The notes below the pieces were generated by a model, which saw nothing but the letters and a program-made list of their open reading frames with translations, had not been told where the DNA came from and ran no database searches. Source: Vogesella margarita (GTDB lineage Bacteria > Pseudomonadota > Gammaproteobacteria > Burkholderiales > Chromobacteriaceae). From it: a stretch of 64,000 nt of DNA. Location of the stretch: NCBI RefSeq assembly GCF_028548475.1, contig NZ_JAQQLE010000013.1:85459-149458 (forward strand). The letters run 5' to 3'. A program made the translations under genes and the position numbers. The stretch's first letter is position 1. Every line of letters begins with the position of its first letter. Positions 28,361 to 37,859 of this stretch are shown one piece after another.

Positions 28361-29164
28361 TTACGCGGCGCCGGTAGCCGCGGCTTCGCCCTGGCGCACG
28401 CGCTCGAACAGGCAGACGGTGGCCGCCATCGCCACGTTCAGCGATTCGGCGTGACCGGGCATCGGGATGCGCACGCGGCGGTCGCAGGCGGCCAGCACCG
28501 GCGCCGACACGCCCTTGCCCTCGTTGCCGAACACGAAGGCCACCGCACCGCGCAGGTCTTCGCTGTACAGCGACACGCTGCCCTCCAGGTGCGTCGCCAG
28601 CCGGGCGCCGGGCCAGCGCGCCAGTTCGGCGGCCAGATCGGCCTGCTCGTGGATCTGCAGCACGAAGTGGGCGCCCATGCCGGCGCGCAGCACCTTGGGC
28701 GAATAGACATCGACACAGCCCTTGGACAGGTACACCTGCCGCACGTTGGCCGCAGCGGCGCAGCGCAGGATGGTGCCCATATTGCCCGGGTCCTGCACGT
28801 CGTCCAGCAGCACCGCCGCCTCGTGCTGCGCGGCGCTGCCCTGTGGCCGCGGGCACAACACCAGCACCTCTGACGGTGTCGCCAGCGCAGTGACCTTGGC
28901 CAGCACCGCGGTGCTGACCAGGCTGCACGGCACGGCACGGTCGATGCGACGCTGCAGCGCCAGCCATTCCGGATGCTGCTGCGCCGCCTCGTTGACGTAT
29001 ACCGCGTGCAGCGGCAGCCCGGCGTCCAGCGCGGCCTGCAGCAGGTGCAACCCTTCCAGTACCAGTAGTTGTTGCTTGCGCCGCTCGCGGGCGTTGTCCA
29101 GCAGCCGCGCCAGCGATTTCATCTCGTCATTGGCGGCCGAGGTAATGATTTTATGGAATGTCAT
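28361..29164 (-). CDS. TrmH/SpoU family RNA methyltransferase
   Basis: This 267-residue SPOUT-class enzyme transfers a methyl group from SAM to ribose 2'-OH of tRNA or rRNA. The three signature motifs are present: VQDPGNMGTILRCAAA (motif 1), AFVFGNEGKGVS (motif 2) and IPMPGHAESLNVAMAATV (motif 3). The N-terminal substrate-binding domain includes EGLHLLQAALDAGLP. The target is not assigned. It begins two bases after the HDOD gene stop, so both are in one unit. Confidence 0.9.
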   Translation of the reverse strand: MTFHKIITSAANDEMKSLARLLDNARERRKQQLLVLEGLHLLQAALDAGLPLHAVYVNEAAQQHPEWLALQRRIDRAVPCSLVSTAVLAKVTALATPSEVLVLCPRPQGSAAQHEAAVLLDDVQDPGNMGTILRCAAAANVRQVYLSKGCVDVYSPKVLRAGMGAHFVLQIHEQADLAAELARWPGARLATHLEGSVSLYSEDLRGAVAFVFGNEGKGVSAPVLAACDRRVRIPMPGHAESLNVAMAATVCLFERVRQGEAAATGAA

Positions 29165-29166
29165 GC

Positions 29167-30495
29167 CTAGAAAGTGAGTTGTGACACGCGGAACACCGTT
29201 TCCTTGAAGCGGTGGTAGCTGTCGTCGTCGATCGCCTTGTTGCTGCGATAGTTGTCAACAAAGAAGACACCGGCCAGCTTGTGGCCGGAGAACACCGACA
29301 TGCAGGCGAAGTGGCCCTCGCCGAGATGGGTGAAGAATTCGTCCTGGTATTTGCGCGCCAGCTGCGCGCGCGTTGCGGCCGGTGCATGGAAGCTCTGCGG
29401 CCGGCTGGTGAGCAGCGCAAAGAACGAGCCCGGCTCCAGCGCCACGATGTGCTTGCGCAGCGGGTGATTGTCATCCAGCCCGATCTGGTAACGCATTTTC
29501 AGCGAATGGCTGGGCTGGTCGTAGCGCAGGAACATGATGCGCTCGAACTGGATGTCGTTGGCGAGGTGGCGCAGCGACTCCAGCAGCGCCTTTTCCAGCT
29601 GCTGCTCGCCGCTGAGGGTGGCGACTTCGTCCTGCTTGTTTTTCTCCGGGAACGGGCCGGGAATGTACAGGTAGGCCCGCGCCGGATAGGCATAGCCCGG
29701 CGCGCGCGGGTGGCGCGCCACCTGCAGGATCGCCTGCTGCACCACCTGCTGCGCGTCGTCGACCCGGCAGCCGATCAGCCTGGCCGCCGCCTCGATGCCG
29801 ATATTCCACTGCGGCCGCCACCAGCCCTGGTCCACCGCGTTGGCGGTGGCAATCGCCAGCTTCAGCAGCTGCTTGCGGCGGTTGACCGGCCCGCTGCCGA
29901 GGGTATCGAGCAGACCGGACGGCAGCGGCATGCGCTGGATGAACTGCTCGACGATCCTGGGGTAGTCCTGCGCGAATACGTCCGCCACCTCGTGCAGCAG
30001 CGGCCCGCCCGGAAGGCGGTTGCGGTAGATCAGGTACAGGCAGGCCGGCAGGTTGTACACCAGCGCCGCGATGAAGCAGTCCTCGACCTTGTACTCTCCG
30101 GTGATCGCCAGCCATTCCTTGATGACGAAGGCGGCGATGCGGGAACGTCCCAGCCAGTCGCCGACGGCATCGACCACCTCCTGGTCCAGCTTGCCGTGCA
30201 CCGTGGAGAGCGCCGGAATCTGGCGATAGCGCGCGGTGATCACCTCCAGTCCCAGCATCATCAGCATCTGCTCGACGGTGGGGTGCGCCTCGCTGCGCTG
30301 CAGGGCGCGCGACGCGCCGACCAGCCGCATCAGGTCCAGCAGCAGGAAAGGATCGGACAGGGTCAGGTTGGCCAGCTCGGAAAACACGATGCGGTCGCTG
30401 GGGCGCGACAGCATCTGCCGCACCTCGACCGCGGTGGCCGGCAGGATGGGCCAGCGGTTTTCCGACAGCGATGACAGCCAGTTAGCGATGTCCAT
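29167..30495 (-). CDS. HDOD domain-containing protein
   Basis: This 442-residue protein has an N-terminal HDOD domain (residues about 1-210), a non-enzymatic HD relative used in signalling: LPATAVEVRQMLSRPSDRI, ELANLTLSDPFLLLDLMRLV. The C-terminal half resembles a GAF-like sensor (LARKYQDEFFTHLGEGHFACM). The start overlaps the upstream methyltransferase gene by 14 bases. It lies between a motB-linked methyltransferase and an RNA methyltransferase, hinting at a motility or signalling role that is not proven. Confidence 0.8.
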   Translation of the reverse strand: MDIANWLSSLSENRWPILPATAVEVRQMLSRPSDRIVFSELANLTLSDPFLLLDLMRLVGASRALQRSEAHPTVEQMLMMLGLEVITARYRQIPALSTVHGKLDQEVVDAVGDWLGRSRIAAFVIKEWLAITGEYKVEDCFIAALVYNLPACLYLIYRNRLPGGPLLHEVADVFAQDYPRIVEQFIQRMPLPSGLLDTLGSGPVNRRKQLLKLAIATANAVDQGWWRPQWNIGIEAAARLIGCRVDDAQQVVQQAILQVARHPRAPGYAYPARAYLYIPGPFPEKNKQDEVATLSGEQQLEKALLESLRHLANDIQFERIMFLRYDQPSHSLKMRYQIGLDDNHPLRKHIVALEPGSFFALLTSRPQSFHAPAATRAQLARKYQDEFFTHLGEGHFACMSVFSGHKLAGVFFVDNYRSNKAIDDDSYHRFKETVFRVSQLTF

Positions 30496-31231
30496 GATTG
30501 CGTCCCCAGATGAGGAGTTCTTTTTGTAATGGCCCGTTCAGTGGCAGCCGTTGCTGCGGCGGCACCGCCTCGATCCCGAAACTGTTGCTCACCAGCTGCG
30601 CATGGTTGGCCGCATATTGCTGAAAGTGCGTCCATACCCGCGCCATCGGCGCCGGCGACAGGAAGGCATGGATCACGTCGAAACGTGACCAGTCCACCGC
30701 CCAGAAATTACCGTAGTGCAGGCTGACATTGGCCGGCCGGCCGGCACGCAGGTAGCGCCAGCGCGACCACAACCACGGCAGCAGCGCGTTTTCCACGCCG
30801 CACAGTTGCAGGTCGGCGCGCTGCCGCGCCAGCTGCAGTACCACCCGGCCGTCGCCGCTACCCAGATCCAGCACCGCAGCGCCGGACGGCAGCCAGTGCG
30901 CCAGCGTGTCTATGCTTTCCTGCGACGACAGATACAGGGGCACCCGCTCGATCAGCGCATTGCGGCTGAGGGCAAACAGCAGCACAAAGCCGCACAGGTA
31001 CAGCCACGGCGCCCATTGCTGCCACAGCGCCAGCACCACCAGCGGCATGAACAGCAGGTGCAGCAGGCGTTGCGGCATGGAGCAGCGCAGCACGCTGGCC
31101 AGCAGCACCGCCAGCAGGCACTGCGCCGCGAGCCAGGGCAGCGGCGTGGCCACCGGCGCCCAGAACACCCAGGCCAGCAGCACCGCCAGCAGCTGGATGC
31201 CGGCATGACGCAGCAAGGCGGTCAGCCTCAT
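30482..31231 (-). CDS. Membrane-anchored class I SAM-dependent methyltransferase
   Basis: This 249-residue protein has several N-terminal membrane helices within residues 1-90 (LLAVLLAWVFWAPVA; LLHLLFMPLVVLALW; LYLCGFVLLFAL). A Rossmann methyltransferase fold follows, with SAM motif AAVLDLGSGDGRVVLQLARQ and acidic CGVENALL. Its substrate is unknown. The start overlaps the motB stop (ATGA), and its end overlaps the HDOD start. Membrane placement fits a lipid, quinone or membrane-protein target, which is inference. Confidence 0.82.
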   Translation of the reverse strand: MRLTALLRHAGIQLLAVLLAWVFWAPVATPLPWLAAQCLLAVLLASVLRCSMPQRLLHLLFMPLVVLALWQQWAPWLYLCGFVLLFALSRNALIERVPLYLSSQESIDTLAHWLPSGAAVLDLGSGDGRVVLQLARQRADLQLCGVENALLPWLWSRWRYLRAGRPANVSLHYGNFWAVDWSRFDVIHAFLSPAPMARVWTHFQQYAANHAQLVSNSFGIEAVPPQQRLPLNGPLQKELLIWGRNHGHR

Positions 31232-32124
31232 GGCGCTGCCGGTGCTCCTGCAACCGCAGCCGCCACCGGTGCCGCTTCCGCGACCGGCCCCTGGCCACGA
31301 ATCTGGCTCTCGGTTTCCTCGTTCAGGATCACGATGGCGATACGGCGGTTTTCCGAGCTGAACACGTTCTGCCGGTTCAGCGGGTCCGCAGACGCCAGCC
31401 CGACCACGCGCAATACTTTTTCATCCAGCATGCCGCCGGCGATCAGCTCGCGGCGCGCGGCATTGGCACGGTCGGCCGACAGTTCCCAGTTGGTATAGCC
31501 GGTGGCCGCGCCTGCAAAGCGGGTGGCGTCGGTATGGCCGGAGATGCTGATCTTGTTGGTCACTTCGTTCAGCTCGCGACCGATTTCCTGCAGCAGCACC
31601 CGCGTGTGCTCCATCGGCACCGCACCGCCGGACTGGAACATCGGCCGGTTCTGTTCGTCGATCAGCTGGATGCGCAGCCCTTCCGGCGTCATCTCCAGCC
31701 GGACCTGGTCCTTGAACGACTTCAGCACCGCGCTCTGTTCCATCTTCTGCTGCAGCTTTTGCTGGATGCGCTGCTGCAGCTTGCTCAGCTCCGCCCGCTT
31801 CTGCCCGCTGGCCGGGTCCGGATTGCCGCGCTTGACCTGGCCGGACTGCTTTGTCAGATCGGTGCCGCCGCCGGGCACCACCGCGGTAGCGTCGCCGGCG
31901 CCGTCACCGCCCTGCAGCGCGAGCTTCAGCGGCATCTGGAAGTACTGGGAAATACCGCTGAGCGCACCGGCCGAGGTCGAGCCCAGCAGCCACATCAACA
32001 GAAAAAACGCCATCATCGCGGTCACGAAGTCGGCGTAGGCGATCTTCCAGGCGCCGCCGTGGTGGCCGCCGTGGCCTTTCTTGATGCGTTTTACGATGAT
32101 GGGGCGTTGCGATTCGTCAGCCAT
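31228..32124 (-). CDS. motB: Flagellar motor stator protein MotB
   Basis: This 298-residue stator subunit has the single N-terminal membrane helix with the proton-binding Asp32 (WKIAYADFVTAMMAFFLLMW), at the same position as in E. coli. The C-terminal OmpA-like peptidoglycan-binding domain includes ISGHTDATRF and ELSADRANAARRELI. The linker is charged and Gln-rich (LSKLQQRIQQKLQQKMEQS). A motA gene is expected directly upstream but is absent here. It is translationally coupled to the methyltransferase gene. Confidence 0.9.
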   Translation of the reverse strand: MADESQRPIIVKRIKKGHGGHHGGAWKIAYADFVTAMMAFFLLMWLLGSTSAGALSGISQYFQMPLKLALQGGDGAGDATAVVPGGGTDLTKQSGQVKRGNPDPASGQKRAELSKLQQRIQQKLQQKMEQSAVLKSFKDQVRLEMTPEGLRIQLIDEQNRPMFQSGGAVPMEHTRVLLQEIGRELNEVTNKISISGHTDATRFAGAATGYTNWELSADRANAARRELIAGGMLDEKVLRVVGLASADPLNRQNVFSSENRRIAIVILNEETESQIRGQGPVAEAAPVAAAVAGAPAAP

Positions 32125-32262
32125 TGTCAGCCGTGGCCTCGTTTTGAGTCTGGAGTATCAGGAAAGCGGCATGCCGTGTCAGCATAACCAAAGCCGCCGG
32201 TGCTTGCCAGCCGCGCCGTCACGTCACTGGCATGGCCGTGGGTGGCACGCCAGCCGTCCGGC

Positions 32263-32302
32263 AATAAAAAAAGCGGGTCGATTGTATAATCAAACCCGCT
32301 TT
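32263..32302 (-). terminator. Rho-independent terminator of the polyamine aminotransferase gene
   Basis: AAAGCGGGT (32270-32278) pairs with ACCCGCTTT (32294-32302), and the leftward transcript ends in a U run (AAAAAAA on the plus strand). No other gene is evident between 32125 and 32339. Confidence 0.85.
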
Positions 32303-32339
32303 GCTGCTCGTAAATGCCGCTTCGTCGCGGCGTTCAGGC

Positions 32340-33719
32340 TCAGGCCAGACCGCGTTCCTTCAGCTTCTGCTCGAAGATCTCCATGCACTTGACCGCGGTG
32401 GCGATCAGCTCGTCGATCTGGTCCTTGCTGATGATCAGCGGTGGCGCCGACACGATGTGATCACCGCAGGCACGCATGATCAGGCCGTGCTGGAAGAAGA
32501 TGTCGCGGCACATCAGGCCGATCTCGCCCCAGTTGTCGAACAGCGTCTGGCTGGCCTTGTCCTTGACCAGGGTGAACGCCTGGATCAGGCCGACCCCGCG
32601 CACGTCGTCGACATGCTCGAAGCGGGAGAACGCCTCGCGCCAGCGTTTCTGCATGTACGGGCCGGTATCCTCGTGCACGGCGGCGACGATGCCCTCGTCG
32701 CGCAGCGCCTTGACGTTGGCGTGCGCCACTGCAGCCGCCACCGGATGGCCGGAGTAGGTAAAGCCGTGGTTGAAGTCGCCGCCTGCGGCCAACGTTGCCG
32801 CCACCTCGTTATTGACGAACACCGCACCGATCGGCATGTAGCCGGACGACAGACCCTTGGCGGTGGTGAAGATGTCCGGGGTGAAGCCGAACTGCTGCTG
32901 GCCGAACCAGTGGCCGGTACGGCCGAAGCCGCAGATCACCTCGTCGGCGACCAGCAGGATGTCGTACTTGCGGCAGATGCGCTCCACTTCCGGCCAGTAC
33001 GTGGCCGGCGGGATGATCACGCCGCCGGCGCCCTGGATCGGCTCGCCGACGAAGGCGGCCACCTTGTCGGCGCCGACTTCCAGGATCTTTTCCTCGATCC
33101 AGCTGGCAGCAAGCCGGCCGAAGTCGTCGGCGCTCATGCCCTTGCCGTACTTGTAGTGCCACGGCTGCTGCACGTGCACGATACCCGGAATCGGCAGGTC
33201 GCCCTGCTCGTGCATATAGCTCATGCCGCCCAGGCTCGCGCCGCCGATGGTGGAACCGTGGTAGCCGTTCCAGCGTCCGATCAGGGTTTTCTTCTCGGGC
33301 TTGCCCTTCACGTCCCAGTAGCGGCGCACCATGCGGATCATGGTGTCCACCGACTCCGAACCGGAGTTGGTGTAGAACACGTGGTCGAAGCCCTTGGGCG
33401 CCACTTCCGCCAGCAGGTGCGACAGCTCGACCACCGCCGGGTGCGAGGTCTTGAAGAAGGTATTGTAATAAGCCAGCTCTTCCATCTGGCGCTTGGCGAC
33501 TTCCGGCAGATCCTTGCGGCCGTAGCCGATGTTCACGCACCACAGGCCGGCCATGCCGTCGAGAATCTTGTTGCCTTCGCTATCCCACAGGTAGATACCG
33601 TCCGCATGGGTGATCATGCGCACCCCCTGTTCGTTCAGGGAGGTGGTGTCGGTAAACGGGTGCAGGTGGTGTGCGGCGTCCATTTCCCGCCATTGGGCGG
33701 TGCTGCGCTGATGCTTCAT
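32340..33719 (-). CDS. spuC: Polyamine/putrescine-pyruvate aminotransferase (SpuC-like)
   Basis: This 459-residue class III PLP aminotransferase transfers the amino group of putrescine or related polyamines to pyruvate. Motifs include YTNSGSESVDTMIRMVRRYW, RWNGYHGSTIGGASLGGM, LLVADEVICGFGRTG and FTTAKGLSSGYMPIGAV with the PLP-binding Lys. The start at ATG 33719 follows AGGAGAGA. It lies in one unit with puuA, puuD and ald. An assignment as generic omega-transaminase remains possible, but context strongly favours polyamine use. Confidence 0.88.
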   Translation of the reverse strand: MKHQRSTAQWREMDAAHHLHPFTDTTSLNEQGVRMITHADGIYLWDSEGNKILDGMAGLWCVNIGYGRKDLPEVAKRQMEELAYYNTFFKTSHPAVVELSHLLAEVAPKGFDHVFYTNSGSESVDTMIRMVRRYWDVKGKPEKKTLIGRWNGYHGSTIGGASLGGMSYMHEQGDLPIPGIVHVQQPWHYKYGKGMSADDFGRLAASWIEEKILEVGADKVAAFVGEPIQGAGGVIIPPATYWPEVERICRKYDILLVADEVICGFGRTGHWFGQQQFGFTPDIFTTAKGLSSGYMPIGAVFVNNEVAATLAAGGDFNHGFTYSGHPVAAAVAHANVKALRDEGIVAAVHEDTGPYMQKRWREAFSRFEHVDDVRGVGLIQAFTLVKDKASQTLFDNWGEIGLMCRDIFFQHGLIMRACGDHIVSAPPLIISKDQIDELIATAVKCMEIFEQKLKERGLA

Positions 33720-33773
33720 CAAATCTCTCCTGGTTTGAATACGGGAGGTCTGCGCCTCCCGCTTGCTACGCAA

Positions 33774-35108
33774 TTACACGTGCAGCAGCAGGAACTTGCG
33801 TTCCCACGGGCTGATGACGCGGAAGTATTCGGCGAATTCCTTCTCCTTCATGCCGACATACATCTCGACGAAGCGCGCCCCCATCACCTCGGCCACGTCG
33901 CTGCAGGCTTTCAGGCGTACCAGCGCTTCCTCGGTGCCGTGCGGGAACTGGAACGGCAGCTCGTAAGCGTCGCTGGACAGCGGATCGCGCGGCTTGATCT
34001 TGTTCATCATGCCGAGGTAGCCGCAGGCCAGGGTGGCGGCCATCGCGATGTACGGGTTCACGTCCACGCCCGGCACGCGGTTTTCCACGCGGCGAGCCGC
34101 CGGCGACGAGTGCGGCACGCGCAGGCCGACGGTACGGTTGTCGTAGCCCCACTCCACGTTGGTCGGCGCCGCGGTATACGGCGACAGGCGACGGAAGGAG
34201 TTCACGTACGGCGCGAAGAACGGCATGCACTCCGGCAGGTAGTGCTGCAGGCCGCCGATGAAGTGGAAGAAATGCTCGGTCGGCTTGCCGTCTTCACCGG
34301 AGAACAGGTTCTTGCCGGTGTGCTTGTTCAGCACACTCTGGTGAATGTGCATCGCGCTGCCCGGCTCCGCTTCCATCGGCTTGGCCATGAAGGTGGCGTA
34401 CATGCCATGACGGAAGGCGGCCTCGCGCACGGTGCGTTTGAACAGGAACACCTGGTCGGACAGGTCCAGCGCATTGCCGTGCATGAAGTTGATTTCCATC
34501 TGCGCGGTGCCGACTTCGTGAATCAGCGTGTCGACTTCCAGATTCTGCGCGTGGCAGTAGTCGTAGATGTCCTCGAACAGCGGATCGAACTCGTTGACCG
34601 CGTCGATCGCATAGGAGCGGCGACCGAATTCGGCACGCCCGGTACGGCCAACAGGCGGCGCCAGTGGAATATCAGGATCAGGGTTGGGCGACAGCAGGTA
34701 AAACTCCATCTCCGGTGCCACCACCGGCTCCCAACCTTGGGCCTCATACAACGCCAGCACGCGCTTGAGCACGTTGCGCGGGGCGGTTTCCACCATCGTG
34801 CCATCCGGACGCACCGCGTCGTAGATCAGCTGCGCGGTCGGGTCGGTGGCCCACGGCACGAAACGCAGGGTGCTCGGATCCGGCATCAGCACCATGTCCG
34901 GGTCGGTCAGGTCCAGCATGCTGTCATCGGGATAGTCGCCGGTGACGGTCTGGATCAGCACCGCTTCCGGCAGGCGCATTTCCTGCTCGGAAACAAACTT
35001 GTCTTTCGGGACGATCTTGCCGCGGGCAACGCCGGTCATGTCCGGAACGATACATTCCATCTCGGTGATACGGTTGTCGCGCAGCCATTCAAACAATTGG
35101 TGATTCAT
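33774..35108 (-). CDS. puuA: Glutamine synthetase family protein, glutamate-putrescine ligase-like
   Basis: This 444-residue protein has the glutamine synthetase fold. The N-terminal IVPDMTGVARGKIVPKDKF and HEVGTAQMEINF, KPMEAEPGSAMHIHQS and ENRVPGVDVNPYIAMAATLACGYLG are family blocks. In this context it is probably gamma-glutamylputrescine synthetase, joining putrescine to glutamate with ATP at the entry of the Puu pathway. A paralogue of the same length is at 57870-59204. It lies between spuC and puuD. Confidence 0.88.
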   Translation of the reverse strand: MNHQLFEWLRDNRITEMECIVPDMTGVARGKIVPKDKFVSEQEMRLPEAVLIQTVTGDYPDDSMLDLTDPDMVLMPDPSTLRFVPWATDPTAQLIYDAVRPDGTMVETAPRNVLKRVLALYEAQGWEPVVAPEMEFYLLSPNPDPDIPLAPPVGRTGRAEFGRRSYAIDAVNEFDPLFEDIYDYCHAQNLEVDTLIHEVGTAQMEINFMHGNALDLSDQVFLFKRTVREAAFRHGMYATFMAKPMEAEPGSAMHIHQSVLNKHTGKNLFSGEDGKPTEHFFHFIGGLQHYLPECMPFFAPYVNSFRRLSPYTAAPTNVEWGYDNRTVGLRVPHSSPAARRVENRVPGVDVNPYIAMAATLACGYLGMMNKIKPRDPLSSDAYELPFQFPHGTEEALVRLKACSDVAEVMGARFVEMYVGMKEKEFAEYFRVISPWERKFLLLHV

Positions 35109-35159
35109 GATGCATTTCCTCTTTTTTACCGGTCTTGCCGGCGGTTTTGCCGAGTACGT

Positions 35160-35912
35160 CTATTGATTGCGACGCATACGGCGCTCCCGGCAAGCTGCGC
35201 CGAAAGCCTCGAAAATTGCCTGGGACACGTCGTTCTCCCAGTACTTCCATTCTGGATGCCACTGCACGGCATAGGCAAAGTTGCTGGCGCTGCCGACGCG
35301 GTAGGCCTCGATCAGCCCGTCCTCGGCCACCGCCTCGGCGATCAGCCCGTCAGCCAGCCGCTTGATGCCCTGCTGGTGGATGGAGTTGACCTGGGCGCTA
35401 TCGCGGCCGAGCCAATACTGCAGCCAGCTGCCGGCGGTGAACTGCACGCTGTGCGCCGGCCCGTACATCAGGTCCAGGTCCTCGGTCTGCGGCTCGCGGT
35501 GGTCGTTCAGGCCCGGCTGCTCCTGCACGTGCTGGTGCAATTCTCCCCCCAGCACCACGTTGATCTCCTGAAAGCCGCGGCAGATACCCAAGAGCGGGAT
35601 GCCGGCGTCGATCACCCGCCGCACCAGCGGCAGCGTGGTCGCGTCGCGCGCCTTGTCGTGCAGGGTGCCGGGGCGGCTGGGCACGCCCTGGTAGTGGTGC
35701 GGCTCGATATTGGACGGCGAGCCCGGCAGCAGGATGCCGTCCACCAGATTAATGATCGTGTCCAGCTGTGCCGCGTCACCCAGCGACGGGATCAGCACGG
35801 CCACGCCGCCGGCCGCCCCCACCGCCGCGGTGATGTACTTCTCGCCCACCGCGTGGAAGGGAAACAGGCCTATGGTTTTGACATCACAAGGGATGCCGAT
35901 AATCGCTTGCAT
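35160..35912 (-). CDS. puuD: Gamma-glutamyl-gamma-aminobutyrate hydrolase family protein
   Basis: This 250-residue class I glutamine amidotransferase-like hydrolase releases GABA from gamma-glutamyl-GABA. The nucleophile is the Cys in LLGICRGFQEINVVLGG, and the His-Glu pair lies in AVQWHPEWKYW near the C-terminus. DGILLPGSPSNIEPHHYQG is typical of PuuD. The ATG at 35912 follows AACCGAGGTAACC. It is in the puu unit, 17 bases after the ald stop. Confidence 0.92.
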   Translation of the reverse strand: MQAIIGIPCDVKTIGLFPFHAVGEKYITAAVGAAGGVAVLIPSLGDAAQLDTIINLVDGILLPGSPSNIEPHHYQGVPSRPGTLHDKARDATTLPLVRRVIDAGIPLLGICRGFQEINVVLGGELHQHVQEQPGLNDHREPQTEDLDLMYGPAHSVQFTAGSWLQYWLGRDSAQVNSIHQQGIKRLADGLIAEAVAEDGLIEAYRVGSASNFAYAVQWHPEWKYWENDVSQAIFEAFGAACRERRMRRNQ

Positions 35913-35929
35913 GGTTACCTCGGTTGGTT

Positions 35930-37054
35930 TTACTGCGCCGTCTTCAGCACGGTCAGCGGATCGACGTAGTCGTAACCGAGATCGCGCGCCACCGCCGCAT
36001 GAGTCACTTTGCCACAACAGATGTTCAGACCATGACGCAGGTGCGCATTGTCCTGCAGGGCCTGCGGCCAACCTTTGTCCGCCAGCTCCAGCGCATACGG
36101 CAGCGTGGCATTGGTCAGCGCCATGGTGGCGGTTCTGGCGACACCACCGGGCATGTTGGCAACGCAGTAGTGCACGATGCCGTCAACGATATAGGTCGGG
36201 TGCTGATGCGTGGTCGGCCGGCTGGTCTCAAAGCAGCCGCCCTGGTCGATGGCGACATCCACCAGTACCGCCCCGGTGCGCAGCTGTTTCAGCATCGCGC
36301 GGTTGAGCAGTTTCGGCGCCGCCGCACCCGGCACCAGCACCGCGCCGATGATCAGGTCCGCGTCCCGCACCGCTTCTTCTATATTGCTGCTGTTGGACAT
36401 CAGCGTCTTGATGCCGCTGCCGAACAGCATGTCGATCTCTTTCAGTCGCGCCAGCGACTTGTCCAGCAGGGTCACATCGGCGCCCAGCCCCAGCGCCATC
36501 CGCGCCGCATTGAGGCCGACCACCCCGCCGCCCAGCACCACTACCCGCGCCGGCGCCACACCCGGCACGCCGCCGAGCAGCACGCCGCGGCCACCCTGCG
36601 CCTTTTCCAGCGCGTGGGCACCAGCCTGTACCGCCATGCGGCCGGCCACTTCCGACATCGGCGCCAGCAGCGGCAGGCCGCCGCGCTCGTCGGTCACCGT
36701 CTCGTAGGCGATGGCCACGGCACCGGATTCCAGCAACAACTGCGTCTGTTCAGGATCCGGCGCCAGATGCAGATAGGTGAACAGCAGCTGTCCCGGTCGC
36801 AGCATGCGGCACTCGGCCGGCTGCGGCTCCTTGACCTTGATGATCATCTCAGCCCGGGCAAAGATTTCTTCCGGCCGCGACACGATGGTGGCGCCGGCCT
36901 GCAGGTACTGTTCGTCGGTAAAGCCGATGCCGAGCCCGGCCTGACTTTGCACCAGCACCTGGTGGCCGTGCGCCACCAGTTCACGCGCACCGGACGGCGT
37001 CAGGCCGACACGGTACTCATGATTTTTGATCTCCTTCGGAACGCCGATTAACAT
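35930..37054 (-). CDS. ald: Alanine dehydrogenase
   Basis: This 374-residue NAD-dependent enzyme interconverts alanine and pyruvate plus ammonia. Family features are the N-terminal [20 protein letters not shown], catalytic Lys (IIKVKEPQ) and His (FTYLHLAPD) and the nucleotide-binding [45 protein letters not shown] marks Ald. The ATG at 37054 follows AAAGGAGAG. As first gene of the leftward unit, it would recycle alanine made by the SpuC reaction back to pyruvate. Confidence 0.93.
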   Translation of the reverse strand: MLIGVPKEIKNHEYRVGLTPSGARELVAHGHQVLVQSQAGLGIGFTDEQYLQAGATIVSRPEEIFARAEMIIKVKEPQPAECRMLRPGQLLFTYLHLAPDPEQTQLLLESGAVAIAYETVTDERGGLPLLAPMSEVAGRMAVQAGAHALEKAQGGRGVLLGGVPGVAPARVVVLGGGVVGLNAARMALGLGADVTLLDKSLARLKEIDMLFGSGIKTLMSNSSNIEEAVRDADLIIGAVLVPGAAAPKLLNRAMLKQLRTGAVLVDVAIDQGGCFETSRPTTHQHPTYIVDGIVHYCVANMPGGVARTATMALTNATLPYALELADKGWPQALQDNAHLRHGLNICCGKVTHAAVARDLGYDYVDPLTVLKTAQ

Positions 37055-37265
37055 AGCACTCTCCTTTGGGTGATGTCGTGAAGCTCTGAGCCACAGTTGT
37101 TTAAAAAAATATACAACAAACTTGCATTCACACACTGATTTTGACTATAAAATGCACGGGTTGCAAAGAAATTTCGTTATTGCGGCGCAACAGACGGGCT
37201 CAAAGTGGTCAAAATCCTCATCGTTGTACGTCTAAAATTATTAACATACAGATTGGACAGGAAGC
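37055..37265. promoter_or_regulatory. Divergent puu control region with candidate PuuR-like sites
   Basis: This AT-rich 211-base region separates ald (leftward) and the puuR-like gene (rightward). AAAATATACAACAAA at 37106-37120 and AAAATTATTAACATA at 37234-37248 resemble the known E. coli PuuR site AAAATATAATGAACA in base content and partly in sequence. Placement at both ends of the region suggests control of both directions; binding is inferred. Confidence 0.4.
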
Positions 37266-37811
37266 ATGGATGTTGGAGCACGATTAAGGATGGTTCGCGA
37301 ACGCATGGGTCTTTCGCAGCGTGAACTGGCCAAGAGAGCGGGCGTTACCAACGGTACGATCTCGCTGATCGAGCAGAACCGCGTCAGCCCGTCGATCAGT
37401 TCGCTGCGAAAAGTGCTGGAGGGTCTGCCAATGACCCTATCCGACTTTTTCACCTTCGATGCAGACCCGCAAGCACCACGCGTGTTCTACAGCAAGGACG
37501 AACTGCCCAACCTCGGCAACGACCAGATCCAGCTGTTGCTGGTCGGCACCTCGCACGAGCGGCGCGACATCGCCATCCTGCGCGAAGTGTACGAACCGTT
37601 TGCCGACACCGGACCGGACATGCTGACCCATGACGGCCAGGAGGGTGGCGTGATCATTCGCGGCCAGATCGAGATCACCGTCAATAACGAAGCCCGCATC
37701 CTCGGCCCCGGCGACGCTTATTACTTCGACAGTCGCCAGCCGCACCGCTTCCGCAACGTCAGCGACGAGTGCTGCGAGATCGTCAGCGCCAGCTCTCCGC
37801 CGACGTTCTGA
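37266..37811 (+). CDS. puuR: PuuR-like transcriptional regulator (XRE HTH plus cupin)
   Basis: This 181-residue regulator has an N-terminal Cro/C1-type helix-turn-helix (ARLRMVRERMGLSQRELAKR, AGVTNGTISLIEQNRVSPSI) and a C-terminal cupin domain (VYEPFADTGPDMLTHDGQEG, GPGDAYYFDSRQPHRFRN). This architecture and its place beside polyamine genes match PuuR, which represses putrescine catabolism genes. The ATG follows ACAGGAAGC. It is 48 bases from puuC and probably cotranscribed with it. Confidence 0.9.
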   Translation: MDVGARLRMVRERMGLSQRELAKRAGVTNGTISLIEQNRVSPSISSLRKVLEGLPMTLSDFFTFDADPQAPRVFYSKDELPNLGNDQIQLLLVGTSHERRDIAILREVYEPFADTGPDMLTHDGQEGGVIIRGQIEITVNNEARILGPGDAYYFDSRQPHRFRNVSDECCEIVSASSPPTF

Positions 37812-37859
37812 ACCGCCTCCTGCTACGGGGCGGACCCGACACAACAAAGGAGAAACACC

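Noticed and set aside
32301..35969. A 1,222-codon open frame on the plus strand across spuC, puuA and puuD
   Set aside because: It is antisense to three clear enzymes and has a His/Gln/Arg/Val-rich composition typical of shadow frames in GC-rich DNA.
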